DNA of 64,000 nt from contig NZ_VDET01000002.1 in the NCBI RefSeq assembly GCF_006381105.1, positions 558,001 to 622,000 of the forward strand, in the 5' to 3' direction. The DNA comes from Flavicella sediminum (GTDB lineage: Bacteria; Bacteroidota; Bacteroidia; Flavobacteriales; Flavobacteriaceae). Shown piece by piece: positions 43,015 to 51,794 of this stretch. The notes under the pieces are model-generated. The model was not told the origin of the DNA and did no database searches. It saw only the letters and a program-made list of their open reading frames with translations. The first letter of the stretch is position 1. Each line of letters opens with the position of its first letter. The position numbers and the translations under genes are program-made.

Positions 43015-43989
43015 TTACATATTTAAAATGGACGCAAATACAAGTGGCGCAACTATCGTTGCATCACTCTCTATGATAAATTTAGGGGTATCAATATCTA
43101 ATTTCCCCCAAGTAATTTTTTCATTTGGCACGGCTCCTGAATAAGACCCGTAACTAGTTGTTGAATCCGAAATTTGACAGAAATAACTCCAAAATGGAAT
43201 CTCTGTCATTTCCATATCTTGGTACAACATTGGCACCACACAAATAGGAAAATCTCCTGCAATTCCTCCTCCAATTTGGAAAAACCCAATACCATCCTTA
43301 GAATTTTTCGCATACCAATCTGCCAAATACGTCATGTATTCAATTCCAGATTTCATGGTACTTGCTTTTAATTCTCCCTTCATTACATAAGAAGCAAAAA
43401 TATTCCCCATGGTACTGTCTTCCCAACCTGGGACTACAATGGGTAAGTTTTTTTCTGCTGCTGCATACATCCAAGAGTCTTTCAAATCAATTTCATAATA
43501 CTCTTCTAGTACTCCAGACAAAAGCATTTTATACATATACTCATGCGGAAAATAACGTTCGCCTTTTTCTTCAGCATCTTTCCATATTTTAAAAATATGT
43601 TTTTGCAATCTTCTAAAAGCCGTGTCTTCAGGAATACAAGTATCTGTTACACGATTTAGGCCTTTTTCCAATAAATCCCACTCGTCTTGCGGAGTTAAAT
43701 CGCGGTAGTTTGGAATACGCTTGTAATGAGAGTGCGCCACCAAATTCATGATATCTTCCTCTAAGTTAGCTCCTGTACAGGAAACGATTTGCACTTTGTC
43801 TTGGCGAATCATTTCAGCAAAAATTTTCCCCAATTCTGCTGTACTCATTGCCCCAGCAAGAGACACCAACATTTTAGATCCTTTTTCTAATTGCACTTTG
43901 TATTCTGCTGCCGCATCTACTACTGTAGCCGCATTGAAATGTAAATAATATTTTTCTATAAATTCTGATACTGGCCCTTTAGTACTCAT
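43015..43989 (-). CDS. Deoxyhypusine synthase-like protein, probable polyamine (homospermidine-type) synthase
   Basis: A 324-residue protein of the deoxyhypusine synthase fold. KMLVSLAGAMSTAELG and SCTGANLEEDIMNL form the NAD site, IGFFQIGGGIAGDFP the central strand, and ITWGKLDIDTPKFII carries Lys296, the equivalent of human DHS Lys329 that holds the aminobutyl imine. Bacteria have no eIF5A, so it cannot be a true DHS. Related bacterial enzymes use putrescine and make homospermidine or a similar triamine. ATG 43989 is chosen; it overlaps the agmatinase stop by 11 nt (the ATGAGTACTAAA overlap). Confidence 0.86.
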   Translation of the reverse strand: MSTKGPVSEFIEKYYLHFNAATVVDAAAEYKVQLEKGSKMLVSLAGAMSTAELGKIFAEMIRQDKVQIVSCTGANLEEDIMNLVAHSHYKRIPNYRDLTPQDEWDLLEKGLNRVTDTCIPEDTAFRRLQKHIFKIWKDAEEKGERYFPHEYMYKMLLSGVLEEYYEIDLKDSWMYAAAEKNLPIVVPGWEDSTMGNIFASYVMKGELKASTMKSGIEYMTYLADWYAKNSKDGIGFFQIGGGIAGDFPICVVPMLYQDMEMTEIPFWSYFCQISDSTTSYGSYSGAVPNEKITWGKLDIDTPKFIIESDATIVAPLVFASILNM

Positions 43990-44917
43990 CTTCGTTGTCT
44001 TTAAATTTTGTTGCTTTTTTTGATTCATTTTCTGAATAATCTGTGTATTCATCACCTTCCTCGATATTTTTGAACTTATAGCTCAACATTTTGTAATATA
44101 ATTTTGCGGCTAAAAAATCTGAATTTTTAAGCACCTCATTTGGACATAATTCCACCATATCAAAACCAACTACATTTTTCTCATTAAAAAGTCTTTGTAA
44201 AAACTCTAATGTTTCATACCAAAATAATCCTCCCGGTTCTGGCGTCCCTGTTGCCGGAAAAATAGATGGATCTAATGCATCTAAATCCAAAGTTATAAAA
44301 ACATTTTTAGTACACAAATCAATTACTTCATCCATCCAATATTCATTGGTAGCCATATCATGCGCAAAGAAAACCTTCTCCTCATCCATGATCGTTTTTT
44401 CCAGAGCATCCATGCTTCGAATTCCAACTTGAATTAAATTGGTGGTCTGACTTGCTTCATATACCGCGCAGGCATGATTGCATTTGGTTCCTTCGTATTC
44501 CGGACGCAAATCGGCATGTGCATCAATATGAAGCACCGTTAAATTATCATAACATTCATTAAAAGCACGAATACTTCCAATAGAAATAGAATGCTCACCA
44601 CCAAACAAGGTGACGAATTTATTTTTTTGAATGTATTTTTTTGTCGTTTCATGCACGGCAGCCACCATTGCTTCCGGAGATGAATTTTCCGTCACTGCAT
44701 CAGCCAAATAAATACCTTGTTTGTATACCTCAGAAGCGGTTTCTATATCATACAACTCCATATTCTCAGAAGCTTCTAAAAAAGCATCAGGACCTTTATC
44801 AGCTCCTTTTTGCCAAGTACTTGTTCCGTCATAAGGAACAGGAATTAAAACAATTTTCGACTTGTTTGATGTTGCGTATTCATTAGGAATACCTGCATAA
44901 GTTTTTCTAGTTTCCAT
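43979..44917 (-). CDS. speB: Agmatinase (ureohydrolase)
   Basis: A 312-residue Mn2+ ureohydrolase. Metal motifs: GGEHSISIGS (His), HIDAHADLRP (DxHxD) and TLDLDALDPSIFPATGTPEPGG (DxD). It should cut agmatine to putrescine and urea, the second step after the arginine decarboxylase upstream. The last 30 residues (after YKF) form an acidic tail not seen in short agmatinases. The start overlaps the decarboxylase stop by 11 nt and the end overlaps the DHS-like start by 11 nt, so translation of the three is coupled. Confidence 0.93.
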   Translation of the reverse strand: METRKTYAGIPNEYATSNKSKIVLIPVPYDGTSTWQKGADKGPDAFLEASENMELYDIETASEVYKQGIYLADAVTENSSPEAMVAAVHETTKKYIQKNKFVTLFGGEHSISIGSIRAFNECYDNLTVLHIDAHADLRPEYEGTKCNHACAVYEASQTTNLIQVGIRSMDALEKTIMDEEKVFFAHDMATNEYWMDEVIDLCTKNVFITLDLDALDPSIFPATGTPEPGGLFWYETLEFLQRLFNEKNVVGFDMVELCPNEVLKNSDFLAAKLYYKMLSYKFKNIEEGDEYTDYSENESKKATKFKDNEDEY

Positions 44918-46304
44918 AACCCAAAATTTCTAACATTTCTTTTGCTTCTTGTTGAGGTGCAAATAACTCAGTTTTTATAGTTCCTTCTTCGTCTTTACTA
45001 ATTAAAATATGTTTTGGTGTAGGAATCAAACAGTGTTGAATTCCTCCAAAACCACCAATAGATTCTTGATAAGCTCCTGTATTAAAGAAACCAAGATATA
45101 AAGGTTTTTCTTTGTCGTATTTCGGCAAATAAATAGCATTTGTATGCTGTTCACTATTGTAATAATCATCACTATCACAAGTCAAGCCACCTAACAAAAC
45201 ACGTTCATAGGAATCGTTCCATCTATTTACGGGCAATAAAATAAAACGTTTATTGATAGCCCATGTATCTGGCAATGTGGTGATAAATGAAGAATCAATC
45301 ATGTTCCATTTTTCACGATCGTTTTGTTGCTTTTGGTACAATACTTTGTAAATAGCACCACCACTTTCGCCTACTGTATAGCTTCCAAATTCCGTAAAAA
45401 TATTTGGCGGATCGACATGCCCTTCAGCACAGGTAATTTGAATTTGGTTGACAATTTCATCAATCATATATTCATAATCATAATCGAACACCAAAGAGTT
45501 TTTAATAGGAAAACCTCCACCAATATTTAAACTATCCAATGTTGGGCATATCTTTTTTAGGGCCACATAAACCTTCAAACATTTGTGCAATTCATTCCAA
45601 TAGTAAGCCGTATCTCGAATACCTGTATTGATAAAAAAATGCAACATTTTTAAATTTACATCTGGATTTTTTTCTATTTGATTCTTGTAAAAAGGCACGA
45701 TGTTTTTATACCCAATTCCCAATCTACTTGTATAAAAAGCAAATTTTGGTTCCTCTTCAGAAGCAATTCGAATACCTACATTGAACGGATCGTTTATTCT
45801 TTCAGACAGCAAACTGATTTCTTCATAATTGTCGATGATAGGAATACAATTTTCATGTCCGCTATTGATCAAATTAGCGATATTAATGACATATTGATCT
45901 CTTTTAAACCCGTTACACAAAACAAAGGAATCGTTCTTTATTTGACCTATTTTCTTTAAGTTTTCAATAATTTCAATATCAAAAGCAGAAGATGTTTCGA
46001 TATGGATATCATTCTTTAAAGCCTCTTCCAACACAAATTTAAAGTGCGAGCTTTTTGTACAATAACAATAGTGGTATTTACCTGGATATTGGTGTTTTTC
46101 AAACGCTTTTGCAAACCATTGGTGCACGTTATTGATATTCTCTGATATCTTCGGTAAATAATTAAATTTTAAGGGTGTACCATATTTTTCAACCAATGCA
46201 TTTAAATCGATTCCATGGAATTTAAGTCCATCTTTTTCCATAGAAAATTCTTCCTGCGGAAAAAAATATGTTTGATCTATAAGATCTTTGTATTTAGTTT
46301 TCAT
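44907..46304 (-). CDS. speA: Arginine decarboxylase, alanine-racemase fold
   Basis: A 465-residue PLP enzyme of fold type III (diaminopimelate/ornithine decarboxylase-like). The PLP lysine is in YHYCYCTKSSHF (about 77-88). GGGFPIKNS near 276-284 binds phosphate, and LLGGLTCDSDDYY (about 374-386) holds the second active-site Cys-Asp (CxSxD). It is shorter than E. coli SpeA (658) and matches the single-domain Bacteroidota arginine decarboxylases. It makes agmatine, which the next gene converts to putrescine. It is first in the operon; only a weak -7 candidate (AATATTTG, near 46318-46325) is seen. Confidence 0.88.
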   Translation of the reverse strand: MKTKYKDLIDQTYFFPQEEFSMEKDGLKFHGIDLNALVEKYGTPLKFNYLPKISENINNVHQWFAKAFEKHQYPGKYHYCYCTKSSHFKFVLEEALKNDIHIETSSAFDIEIIENLKKIGQIKNDSFVLCNGFKRDQYVINIANLINSGHENCIPIIDNYEEISLLSERINDPFNVGIRIASEEEPKFAFYTSRLGIGYKNIVPFYKNQIEKNPDVNLKMLHFFINTGIRDTAYYWNELHKCLKVYVALKKICPTLDSLNIGGGFPIKNSLVFDYDYEYMIDEIVNQIQITCAEGHVDPPNIFTEFGSYTVGESGGAIYKVLYQKQQNDREKWNMIDSSFITTLPDTWAINKRFILLPVNRWNDSYERVLLGGLTCDSDDYYNSEQHTNAIYLPKYDKEKPLYLGFFNTGAYQESIGGFGGIQHCLIPTPKHILISKDEEGTIKTELFAPQQEAKEMLEILGYGN

Positions 46305-46391
46305 TTTTTTTGAATAGCAAATATTAATATAATATAAATTGTAAGTTTCACTAACCTAGAGGAAAGTGTTTTTAAAAGTTACAAAATAGTA

Positions 46392-46559
46392 TTATATGGT
46401 AAGCTGTTTTTGTCCTGATTTGGCAAAAACAACCGCTGCTATTTTAATAAAATAAGATACTACAGAAGTTAGCTCTAAAATTCGATTGCCTATCTGATAA
46501 GCTGCTTTTGGATATGACTTCCTAATTTCCAAACGCTCGAAACTATAAACACTTTTCAT
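46392..46559 (-). CDS. Possible small protein or gene remnant of 55 residues
   Basis: An ATG-to-TAA frame in the 386-nt gap 46305-46690. It begins MKSVYSFERLEIRKSYPK, which recalls the YSFEKLEVWK opening of four-helix-bundle (S23/IVP-like) proteins, then continues with a mildly hydrophobic helix LTSVVSYFIKIAAVVFAK. The rest of that family is missing, so it may be a remnant or a chance frame. No promoter box is visible. The remainder of the gap holds the tsf terminator (46639-46670) and the decarboxylase upstream region; nothing else is seen. Confidence 0.3.
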   Translation of the reverse strand: MKSVYSFERLEIRKSYPKAAYQIGNRILELTSVVSYFIKIAAVVFAKSGQKQLTI

Positions 46560-46638
46560 AATAATGTTCAGCTAATAGCCACGACAAATAAACTGTTTTT
46601 TTTAATACGAAAAACAAAATGTAAAAAAAAAACAAAAA

Positions 46639-46670
46639 AAAATGCTGTTTGAAAATTCAAACAGCATTTT
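46639..46670 (-). terminator. Terminator of the rpsB-tsf transcript
   Basis: A stem of about 14-15 bp, AAAATGCTGTTTGAA / TTCAAACAGCATTTT with a 2-4-base loop, followed on the minus strand by a long T run (46622-46640 is A-rich on the plus strand). It lies 20 nt after the tsf stop. Confidence 0.88.
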
Positions 46671-46690
46671 GATATTATAATCGGAAAAGC

Positions 46691-47659
46691 TTATCCTAAA
46701 GCAACTCTTGAGAAGTTTACTACAGAAACATCACCTAATGTTTGCACATATTCAGCAACTGTTTTCTTTTCGTCTTTAATGAAGTTTTGATCCAAAAGAC
46801 AAAGCTCTTGGTCTAAAGAGGTATTATCAGAGATAAATCTCTCTAATTTTCCAGGTAAAATTCTATCCCAAATTTTCTCTGGTTTCCCTTCAGCTTTCAA
46901 TTCTTCTTGTAACTGTACTTTTGTAGCTTCAATAATTTCGTCAGTTAATTGCGATTTAGAAATAAAAGTAGGGATGTTTTTCAATGTCTTTCCTAATCTT
47001 CCTAATTCAATATTATCTTTCTCAATTACAGCGATACGAGCTTCTGTTTCAGCAGCAACAAATTCAGGATCTAAATCTTTGTAAGACAAAGTTTTTGCAC
47101 CCATTGCGGCAGCTTGCATAGCTAAATCTTTAGCAACTGTTTCAACACCATCAACATTAGCAGATAAACCTACTAAAGAAGCGATTTTGTTTCCAACATG
47201 AATATAAGATCCAACATAAGGAGCTTCAACTCTTGTAAAGTCATTAAGATCAATTTTTTCACCGATAACTCCCGTTTGCTCAATTAATTTTTCAGCAACA
47301 GTAATTCCACCGAAATCAGACGCTAAGAAATCTTCTTTTGTTGTATAGTTCAAAGCTTGTTCAGCCAACTTAGTAGCCATCTCAACAAAGCTTTCGTTCT
47401 TTCCAACGAAATCAGTTTCACATCCTAATACTATAGAAACACCAACGGTATTATCTGCATTTACTTTTGCAATTGCAGCACCCTCAGATGATTCTCTGTC
47501 AGCTCTTTTGGCAGCAACTTTTTGTCCTTTTTTTCTAAGAACGTCAATTGCTTTGTCAAAATCCCCTTCAGCCTCAACTAAGGCTTTTTTACAATCCATC
47601 ATTCCAGACCCTGTTGCTTTACGCAACTTCATAACGTCTGCAGCTTTAATTTCTGCCAT
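46691..47659 (-). CDS. tsf: Elongation factor Ts
   Basis: A 322-residue guanine-nucleotide exchange factor for EF-Tu. The N-terminal UBA-like module is VMKLRKATGSGMMDCKKAL (9-27), followed by the core with KRADRESSEGAAIA, VGCETDFVGKNESF-like LGCETDFVGKNESF (about 78-91) and the C-terminal ILPGKLERFISD. It is longer than E. coli EF-Ts (283) because of an insertion in the core, as usual in Bacteroidota. It is the last gene behind rpsB, 59 nt downstream of it. Confidence 0.97.
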   Translation of the reverse strand: MAEIKAADVMKLRKATGSGMMDCKKALVEAEGDFDKAIDVLRKKGQKVAAKRADRESSEGAAIAKVNADNTVGVSIVLGCETDFVGKNESFVEMATKLAEQALNYTTKEDFLASDFGGITVAEKLIEQTGVIGEKIDLNDFTRVEAPYVGSYIHVGNKIASLVGLSANVDGVETVAKDLAMQAAAMGAKTLSYKDLDPEFVAAETEARIAVIEKDNIELGRLGKTLKNIPTFISKSQLTDEIIEATKVQLQEELKAEGKPEKIWDRILPGKLERFISDNTSLDQELCLLDQNFIKDEKKTVAEYVQTLGDVSVVNFSRVALG

Positions 47660-47718
47660 GATAATCTTTTTTTTGTTTGTTACACTTTTTGTTTCTTTCG
47701 AAACAAACTAAATGGTTC

Positions 47719-48492
47719 TTATTTTTCTTCTTTTACTTCTGGAGTTTCAACAACTGCTGCTGGAGCTTCTGCAACTGGAGCTGCTTCTGCTTTATCTTTA
47801 GAAGCTTTTCTGTTGTTTAATCCACCTGCGATTGCATCGATCACATATCCTAAAACTTTTTCAATAGATTTAGAAGCATCATCATTTGCTGGAATTACAT
47901 AATCAACTAATCTAGGATCAGAGTTAGTATCAACCAAAGCAAAAACTGGAATATTTAATTTTTGAGCTTCAGAAACAGCAATGTGCTCTTTCTTTACATC
48001 AACTACAAAAATAGCACCTGGCAAACGAGTCATATCAGAGATAGAACCTAAATTCTTTTCTAATTTTGCTCTTTGACGGTCAATTTGTAATTGCTCTCTT
48101 TTAGATAATGCTGCGAAAGAACCATCTAATTTCATTCTATCAATTTGAGCCATTTTCTTAACAGCTTTTCTGATAGTAACAAAGTTAGTTAACATTCCTC
48201 CAGGCCATCTTTCAGTAATGTAAGGCATGTTAATTGAAGCTGCTTTATCAGCAACAATATCTTTAGCTTGTTTTTTAGTAGCTACAAATAAAATTTTTCT
48301 TCCTGATGCTGCAATTTTTTCTAATGCAATTGAAGATTCTTCTACTTTCGCTGCTGTTTTGTAAAGATCTATAATGTGTACTCCATTACGTTCCGTATAA
48401 ATATAAGGAGCCATGTTTGGATTCCACTTTCTAGTAAGGTGACCGAAGTGTACACCTGCATCTAATAATTCTTTAATTTCGATGTTTGCCAT
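47719..48492 (-). CDS. rpsB: 30S ribosomal protein S2
   Basis: A 257-residue S2 protein of the small subunit head-body junction. Typical blocks: LLDAGVHFGHLTRKWNPNM (about 7-25), ILFVATKKQAKDIV, ERWPGGMLTNFVTIRKAV, LPGAIFVVDVKKEHIAVSEA and DTNSDPRLVDYVIPANDDA. It ends in an Ala/Glu/Pro-rich tail. ATG 48492 is chosen since S2 proteins begin here; the frame is open to 48525. The 169-nt stretch upstream can fold into two hairpins (48578-48635) that may regulate it. Confidence 0.96.
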   Translation of the reverse strand: MANIEIKELLDAGVHFGHLTRKWNPNMAPYIYTERNGVHIIDLYKTAAKVEESSIALEKIAASGRKILFVATKKQAKDIVADKAASINMPYITERWPGGMLTNFVTIRKAVKKMAQIDRMKLDGSFAALSKREQLQIDRQRAKLEKNLGSISDMTRLPGAIFVVDVKKEHIAVSEAQKLNIPVFALVDTNSDPRLVDYVIPANDDASKSIEKVLGYVIDAIAGGLNNRKASKDKAEAAPVAEAPAAVVETPEVKEEK

Positions 48493-48577
48493 TTTTGTTT
48501 TGTTTACGTTCTCTATGGATAGCAATACTTAAGTAGCGTTTACTAAAACGGTCTTAACTATTTAGATGCTAAACAAA

Positions 48578-48635
48578 CCCTGCCGAAACAGGGCTTCGAT
48601 AACTTGTTTAAAATAATATTTCGCCCAAATTGGGC
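48578..48635 (-). promoter_or_regulatory. Hairpin pair between rpsI and rpsB, possible S2 leader
   Basis: On the minus strand a first hairpin GCCCA-ATT-TGGGC (48623-48635) is followed by a second, CCCTG-TTTCGG-CAGGG (48578-48593), both GC-rich islands in an AT-rich gap. The first, followed by AAATATTATTTT, could be an attenuator after rpsI; the second could be part of an autoregulatory rpsB leader. No obvious TAnnTTTG box lies in the gap, so rpsB may be read through from rplM. Confidence 0.4.
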
Positions 48636-48661
48636 ATTGAATAAAAATCCAATAAAACGGA

Positions 48662-49048
48662 TTAACGTTTCGAGAATTGGAATTTTTTTCTTGCTTTCTT
48701 TTGTCCAAATTTCTTACGTTCAACCATTCTTGGGTCTCTAGTAAGTAATCCTTCTGGTTTCAATACCAATCTGTAATCAGCATCAATTTCACATAAAGCT
48801 CTAGAGATTGCCAAACGAATTGCTTCTGCTTGACCAGTTACTCCACCTCCAAATACGTTTACTTTGATGTCGAAAGATTCAACATGCTCCGTTAACATTA
48901 ATGGTTGTTGTACTTTATATCTTAAAGTTGAAGTTGTAAAGTAATCTTCAAAACTTCTATTGTTTACTGTAATGTTTCCTTTTCCGTCAGATAAGTAAAC
49001 ACGTGCTACAGCCGTTTTTCTTCTTCCTATTTTGTGAATAGTCTCCAT
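48662..49048 (-). CDS. rpsI: 30S ribosomal protein S9
   Basis: A 128-residue S9 protein. [12 protein letters not shown] (8-19) opens the fold, [19 protein letters not shown] (about 68-86) is the central signature, and the basic C-terminal tail [12 protein letters not shown] reaches into the decoding site and ends in SKR as expected. The start is 1 nt after the rplM stop, the standard L13-S9 operon. Confidence 0.98.
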   Translation of the reverse strand: METIHKIGRRKTAVARVYLSDGKGNITVNNRSFEDYFTTSTLRYKVQQPLMLTEHVESFDIKVNVFGGGVTGQAEAIRLAISRALCEIDADYRLVLKPEGLLTRDPRMVERKKFGQKKARKKFQFSKR

Positions 49049-49049
49049 A

Positions 49050-49505
49050 TTATCTAAGGTCGTTTAAGTTAAATGCTTTAGGCTCTTGAGCTGTTTGTTG
49101 GTGCTCAGTTCCAGCATATACATATAAATTTCTAAAAAGTGCTGCTCCTAATTTATTTTTAGGTAACATTCCTTTTACAGCCTTCTCTACTAAACGAGTA
49201 GGATCTTTTTCGAACATTTCTGTTGCCGTTAAAGATCTTTGACCTCCTGGATATCCTGTGTGACGGATGTAAGATTTACCTGTCCATTTGTTTCCAGTTA
49301 AAACAATTTTTTCTGCATTGATAACTACGATATTGTCACCACAATCAACATGAGGTGTGTAGTTCGTCTTGTATTTACCTCTTATAAGCATTGCTACTTT
49401 AGAAGCAAAACGACCCAATGTTTGTCCGTCCGCATCAACAACCAACCACTCTTTATTTACGGTGTTTTTGTTTGCCGATACTGTTTTGTAACTTAATGTG
49501 TTCAT
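49050..49505 (-). CDS. rplM: 50S ribosomal protein L13
   Basis: A 151-residue L13. Diagnostic blocks are [25 protein letters not shown] (20-44), [19 protein letters not shown] (54-72), [12 protein letters not shown] (78-89) and [12 protein letters not shown] (110-121). It heads the ribosomal transcript, with a TATATTTG box 55 nt upstream. In many bacteria the L13 leader is autoregulatory. Confidence 0.98.
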   Translation of the reverse strand: MNTLSYKTVSANKNTVNKEWLVVDADGQTLGRFASKVAMLIRGKYKTNYTPHVDCGDNIVVINAEKIVLTGNKWTGKSYIRHTGYPGGQRSLTATEMFEKDPTRLVEKAVKGMLPKNKLGAALFRNLYVYAGTEHQQTAQEPKAFNLNDLR

Positions 49506-49543
49506 ACACTATTAGTTTTTGTATTGATTAATAAAAATTTCTT

Positions 49544-49568
49544 CCCTTATTAAAGGGCTGCAAATATA
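49544..49568 (-). promoter_or_regulatory. rplM promoter with 5'-terminal leader hairpin
   Basis: The minus strand reads TATATTTG at 49568-49561, the -7 box. The transcript would begin about 49556, and the sequence CCCTT-TAAT-AAGGG (49557-49544) would form a hairpin at the very 5' end. Such a position can protect mRNA or be part of L13 autocontrol; which one is not visible. Confidence 0.5.
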
Positions 49569-49812
49569 CAATTAATAATCTGTTAGAACAACCTAGGGAT
49601 TGTATTTTTTTATTCTTTGATTTTTAGGCTACTAGCAAAGCAATCTACGACTCCTACAAACCCTTTCTATTCTTAAAATCAACTTCTAAAATCAGGACCA
49701 ACTAAACCAATAAATATTTTTCACGAAAAGGAAAGACCAAACAGATACAAAAAACAAAAACAGCCCTGTAAAGAACTGTTTGTTATAAATATGATATAGC
49801 TATTTAAAACGA
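49569..49812. other. Rest of the 307-nt intergenic region rplM to LTA-synthase gene
   Basis: AT-rich sequence with no frame longer than a few codons of interest. Only a weak 6-bp stem AAACAG/CTGTTT (about 49757-49780) lies downstream of the LTA-synthase-like stop on the minus strand and might act as its terminator. Nothing else is seen. Confidence 0.35.
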
Positions 49813-51783
49813 TCACTCCGCTAAATGATCTTGCAAACCTCCATTTTTATACAAATCGTAAGCGGTTTGATAGTACGCTATTAATGTTTGATAAGACAAA
49901 CTATCTTTTGTCGTCGGCTTTAATTCATTTTCCTTTTGCTGCCAATAATACTGACTCCCACTTCCTTCACTATTTAAAACAAGCAGTTGGTCTTTTTTCA
50001 ACAAACCCAATCGGCGATAATTTGCTACAAAGGCACGTTCATTTTCTTTTCTTGTTTTACGAATGTCTTGTCCGTAAGAATTACTTGTATAAGTCCAATT
50101 TAAATAACCGAACAAGGTTGGAAAAATATCCATTTGTGAACAAAGTTTTTCGACTTCTTTATTTTCTTGATTTGGTACATTAATTAACATGGCCGGTATG
50201 TGGTAACTTTCTACATTAATTTCTGTTCTTCCCGCACTATAAGCACAATGATCGGACATGATCACAAATACCGTGTTTTTATACCATGGTTTTTTCTTCG
50301 CTTTTTCAAAAAATCGTTTCAAGGCAATATCTGCATATTTTACGGCTCCTTCTCTACTTGTTCCCGAAGGAATTTCTACCACACCTTCTGGATAAGTATA
50401 CGGTTGATGATTGGAATTATTCATTACAAAATTAAAGAAAGGCTTAGCTGTCGCAAACTGTGCATCTGCCACTTTTAAAAGTTTGTTGTAAATATCTTCA
50501 TCACAAACTCCCCAAGCATTTTCAAAAGTTACCTCATCATCGTTTATATTGATTCTTTCTGTAGGAAACTGCTTGTCCAATCGATGTTTTTTTCTTCTGT
50601 CTACTACGTCAAAACCATTGTTTCCAAAATAGCTGTTCATATTATCAAAATACCCATCACCTCCATAAAAGAAAGTCCTTGAATAGCCTTTTTCTTTAAA
50701 TACACTTCCTATGGTATATAAAGGTTTGGTTTGCTTTCTTTTGACAATACTTCTACCTGGCGTTGGTGGAATAGCCAAGGTAATGGCTTCCAATCCGCGA
50801 ATTGTTCTTGTTCCTACAGCATATAAATTTGAATAGGCTATAGATTCTTTGTACAAAGAATCTAGCGTCGGTGTCCAATTTTTAGCATTCCCAAAACGCT
50901 GTAAATAACGTGCGTTTAAACTTTCTAAACCTATAAAAATTACATTAGGCTTTAGTTCTTCTCCCTTATTAAATACCGTTCTTCGAATACTAAACGCCTC
51001 TTGTTGAAGAGAATCTCCTTGAACCGTCACTATTTTTTTAATTTTCTGAAAAGCCGCGTCTCGATCTATTTTCTCATAAAAATCATCATAACTCAATTCG
51101 TTGCTTTGGTAAGCCGCAAAAAAAGAATGGATTCCCGATTTGGCCAATTCATTTTCAAAACGATTTTCAAAAATCTCTGCCGACTTGTTTTGCACGAAAA
51201 AATAAAAACCCGCTGTAACAAAGACAATACACAGTGTAGGAATTAATTTCTGAACAAAATTTAAGCGACAACAAAACGTGTTTTCAAAAGCTTTTTTACG
51301 TTTTACAATTCTCATAGAGACAAACGTAATAAACACGATAACCCCAACCAACAAAGGAATAGGATACGATTCATTGATATTCTCTAAAACCTCATAGGTA
51401 TACAACAGGTAATCTACCGCAATAAAATTAAATCTTCTTTGATACTCTTGCCAAAAGGTAATTTCTGATAAAAAAGAAAACACCACACAAAACAACAACA
51501 AAGAATAGAAAAAATAAGTAATCCACCTGTCCAGTTTACAACCATGAAATCGAGTGGGAATCAACAATAAATAAATGGCATATGGAAGAATAAAATAAGA
51601 GATACTTCCAAGATCAAAAAACAAGCCCGTTCCAAATATTTTAAACAAGGTGATGATAGAAAAATCAATTTCTCCAAGGGCTGTCACATATAAAACACTT
51701 CGTATTACAAATGAAAAAATTAAAAATGTAACCGTAAAAGCTTTTAAAAGCGAAAACCTATTGGGGGAAATTAAAAATGACAT
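49813..51783 (-). CDS. LTA synthase-like membrane sulfatase-fold protein
   Basis: A 656-residue protein: five N-terminal membrane helices (about 12-215) and an extracytoplasmic alkaline-phosphatase-type domain. FIGLESLNARY holds the first acidic metal ligand, the nucleophile lies in YAVGTRTIRGLEA (Thr), NNSNHQPY carries a His, and VIMSDHCAYS the D-H metal pair. In Gram-positives such enzymes polymerise glycerol phosphate. In Gram-negatives relatives transfer phosphoglycerol or phosphoethanolamine to periplasmic glycans or lipids, the more likely role here. It lies 11 nt downstream of the barrel receptor gene on the same strand. Confidence 0.86.
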   Translation of the reverse strand: MSFLISPNRFSLLKAFTVTFLIFSFVIRSVLYVTALGEIDFSIITLFKIFGTGLFFDLGSISYFILPYAIYLLLIPTRFHGCKLDRWITYFFYSLLLFCVVFSFLSEITFWQEYQRRFNFIAVDYLLYTYEVLENINESYPIPLLVGVIVFITFVSMRIVKRKKAFENTFCCRLNFVQKLIPTLCIVFVTAGFYFFVQNKSAEIFENRFENELAKSGIHSFFAAYQSNELSYDDFYEKIDRDAAFQKIKKIVTVQGDSLQQEAFSIRRTVFNKGEELKPNVIFIGLESLNARYLQRFGNAKNWTPTLDSLYKESIAYSNLYAVGTRTIRGLEAITLAIPPTPGRSIVKRKQTKPLYTIGSVFKEKGYSRTFFYGGDGYFDNMNSYFGNNGFDVVDRRKKHRLDKQFPTERININDDEVTFENAWGVCDEDIYNKLLKVADAQFATAKPFFNFVMNNSNHQPYTYPEGVVEIPSGTSREGAVKYADIALKRFFEKAKKKPWYKNTVFVIMSDHCAYSAGRTEINVESYHIPAMLINVPNQENKEVEKLCSQMDIFPTLFGYLNWTYTSNSYGQDIRKTRKENERAFVANYRRLGLLKKDQLLVLNSEGSGSQYYWQQKENELKPTTKDSLSYQTLIAYYQTAYDLYKNGGLQDHLAE

Positions 51784-51794
51784 GCTTTGCGTTA

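Noticed and set aside
43990-44055. Longer N-terminus of the DHS-like protein
   Set aside because: It would lie wholly inside the agmatinase gene, is Lys/Gln-rich without homology, and the ATGAGTACTAAA overlap at 43979-43989 is the typical coupled start.
46396-46455. A 19-codon plus-strand frame starting MVSCFCPD
   Set aside because: Too short, with no family resemblance, no promoter and overlap with another candidate frame on the minus strand.
50200-50478. Plus-strand frames across the LTA-synthase, receptor, polA and DUF2723 genes
   Set aside because: They are antisense shadows of well-supported minus-strand genes, with no motif of their own.
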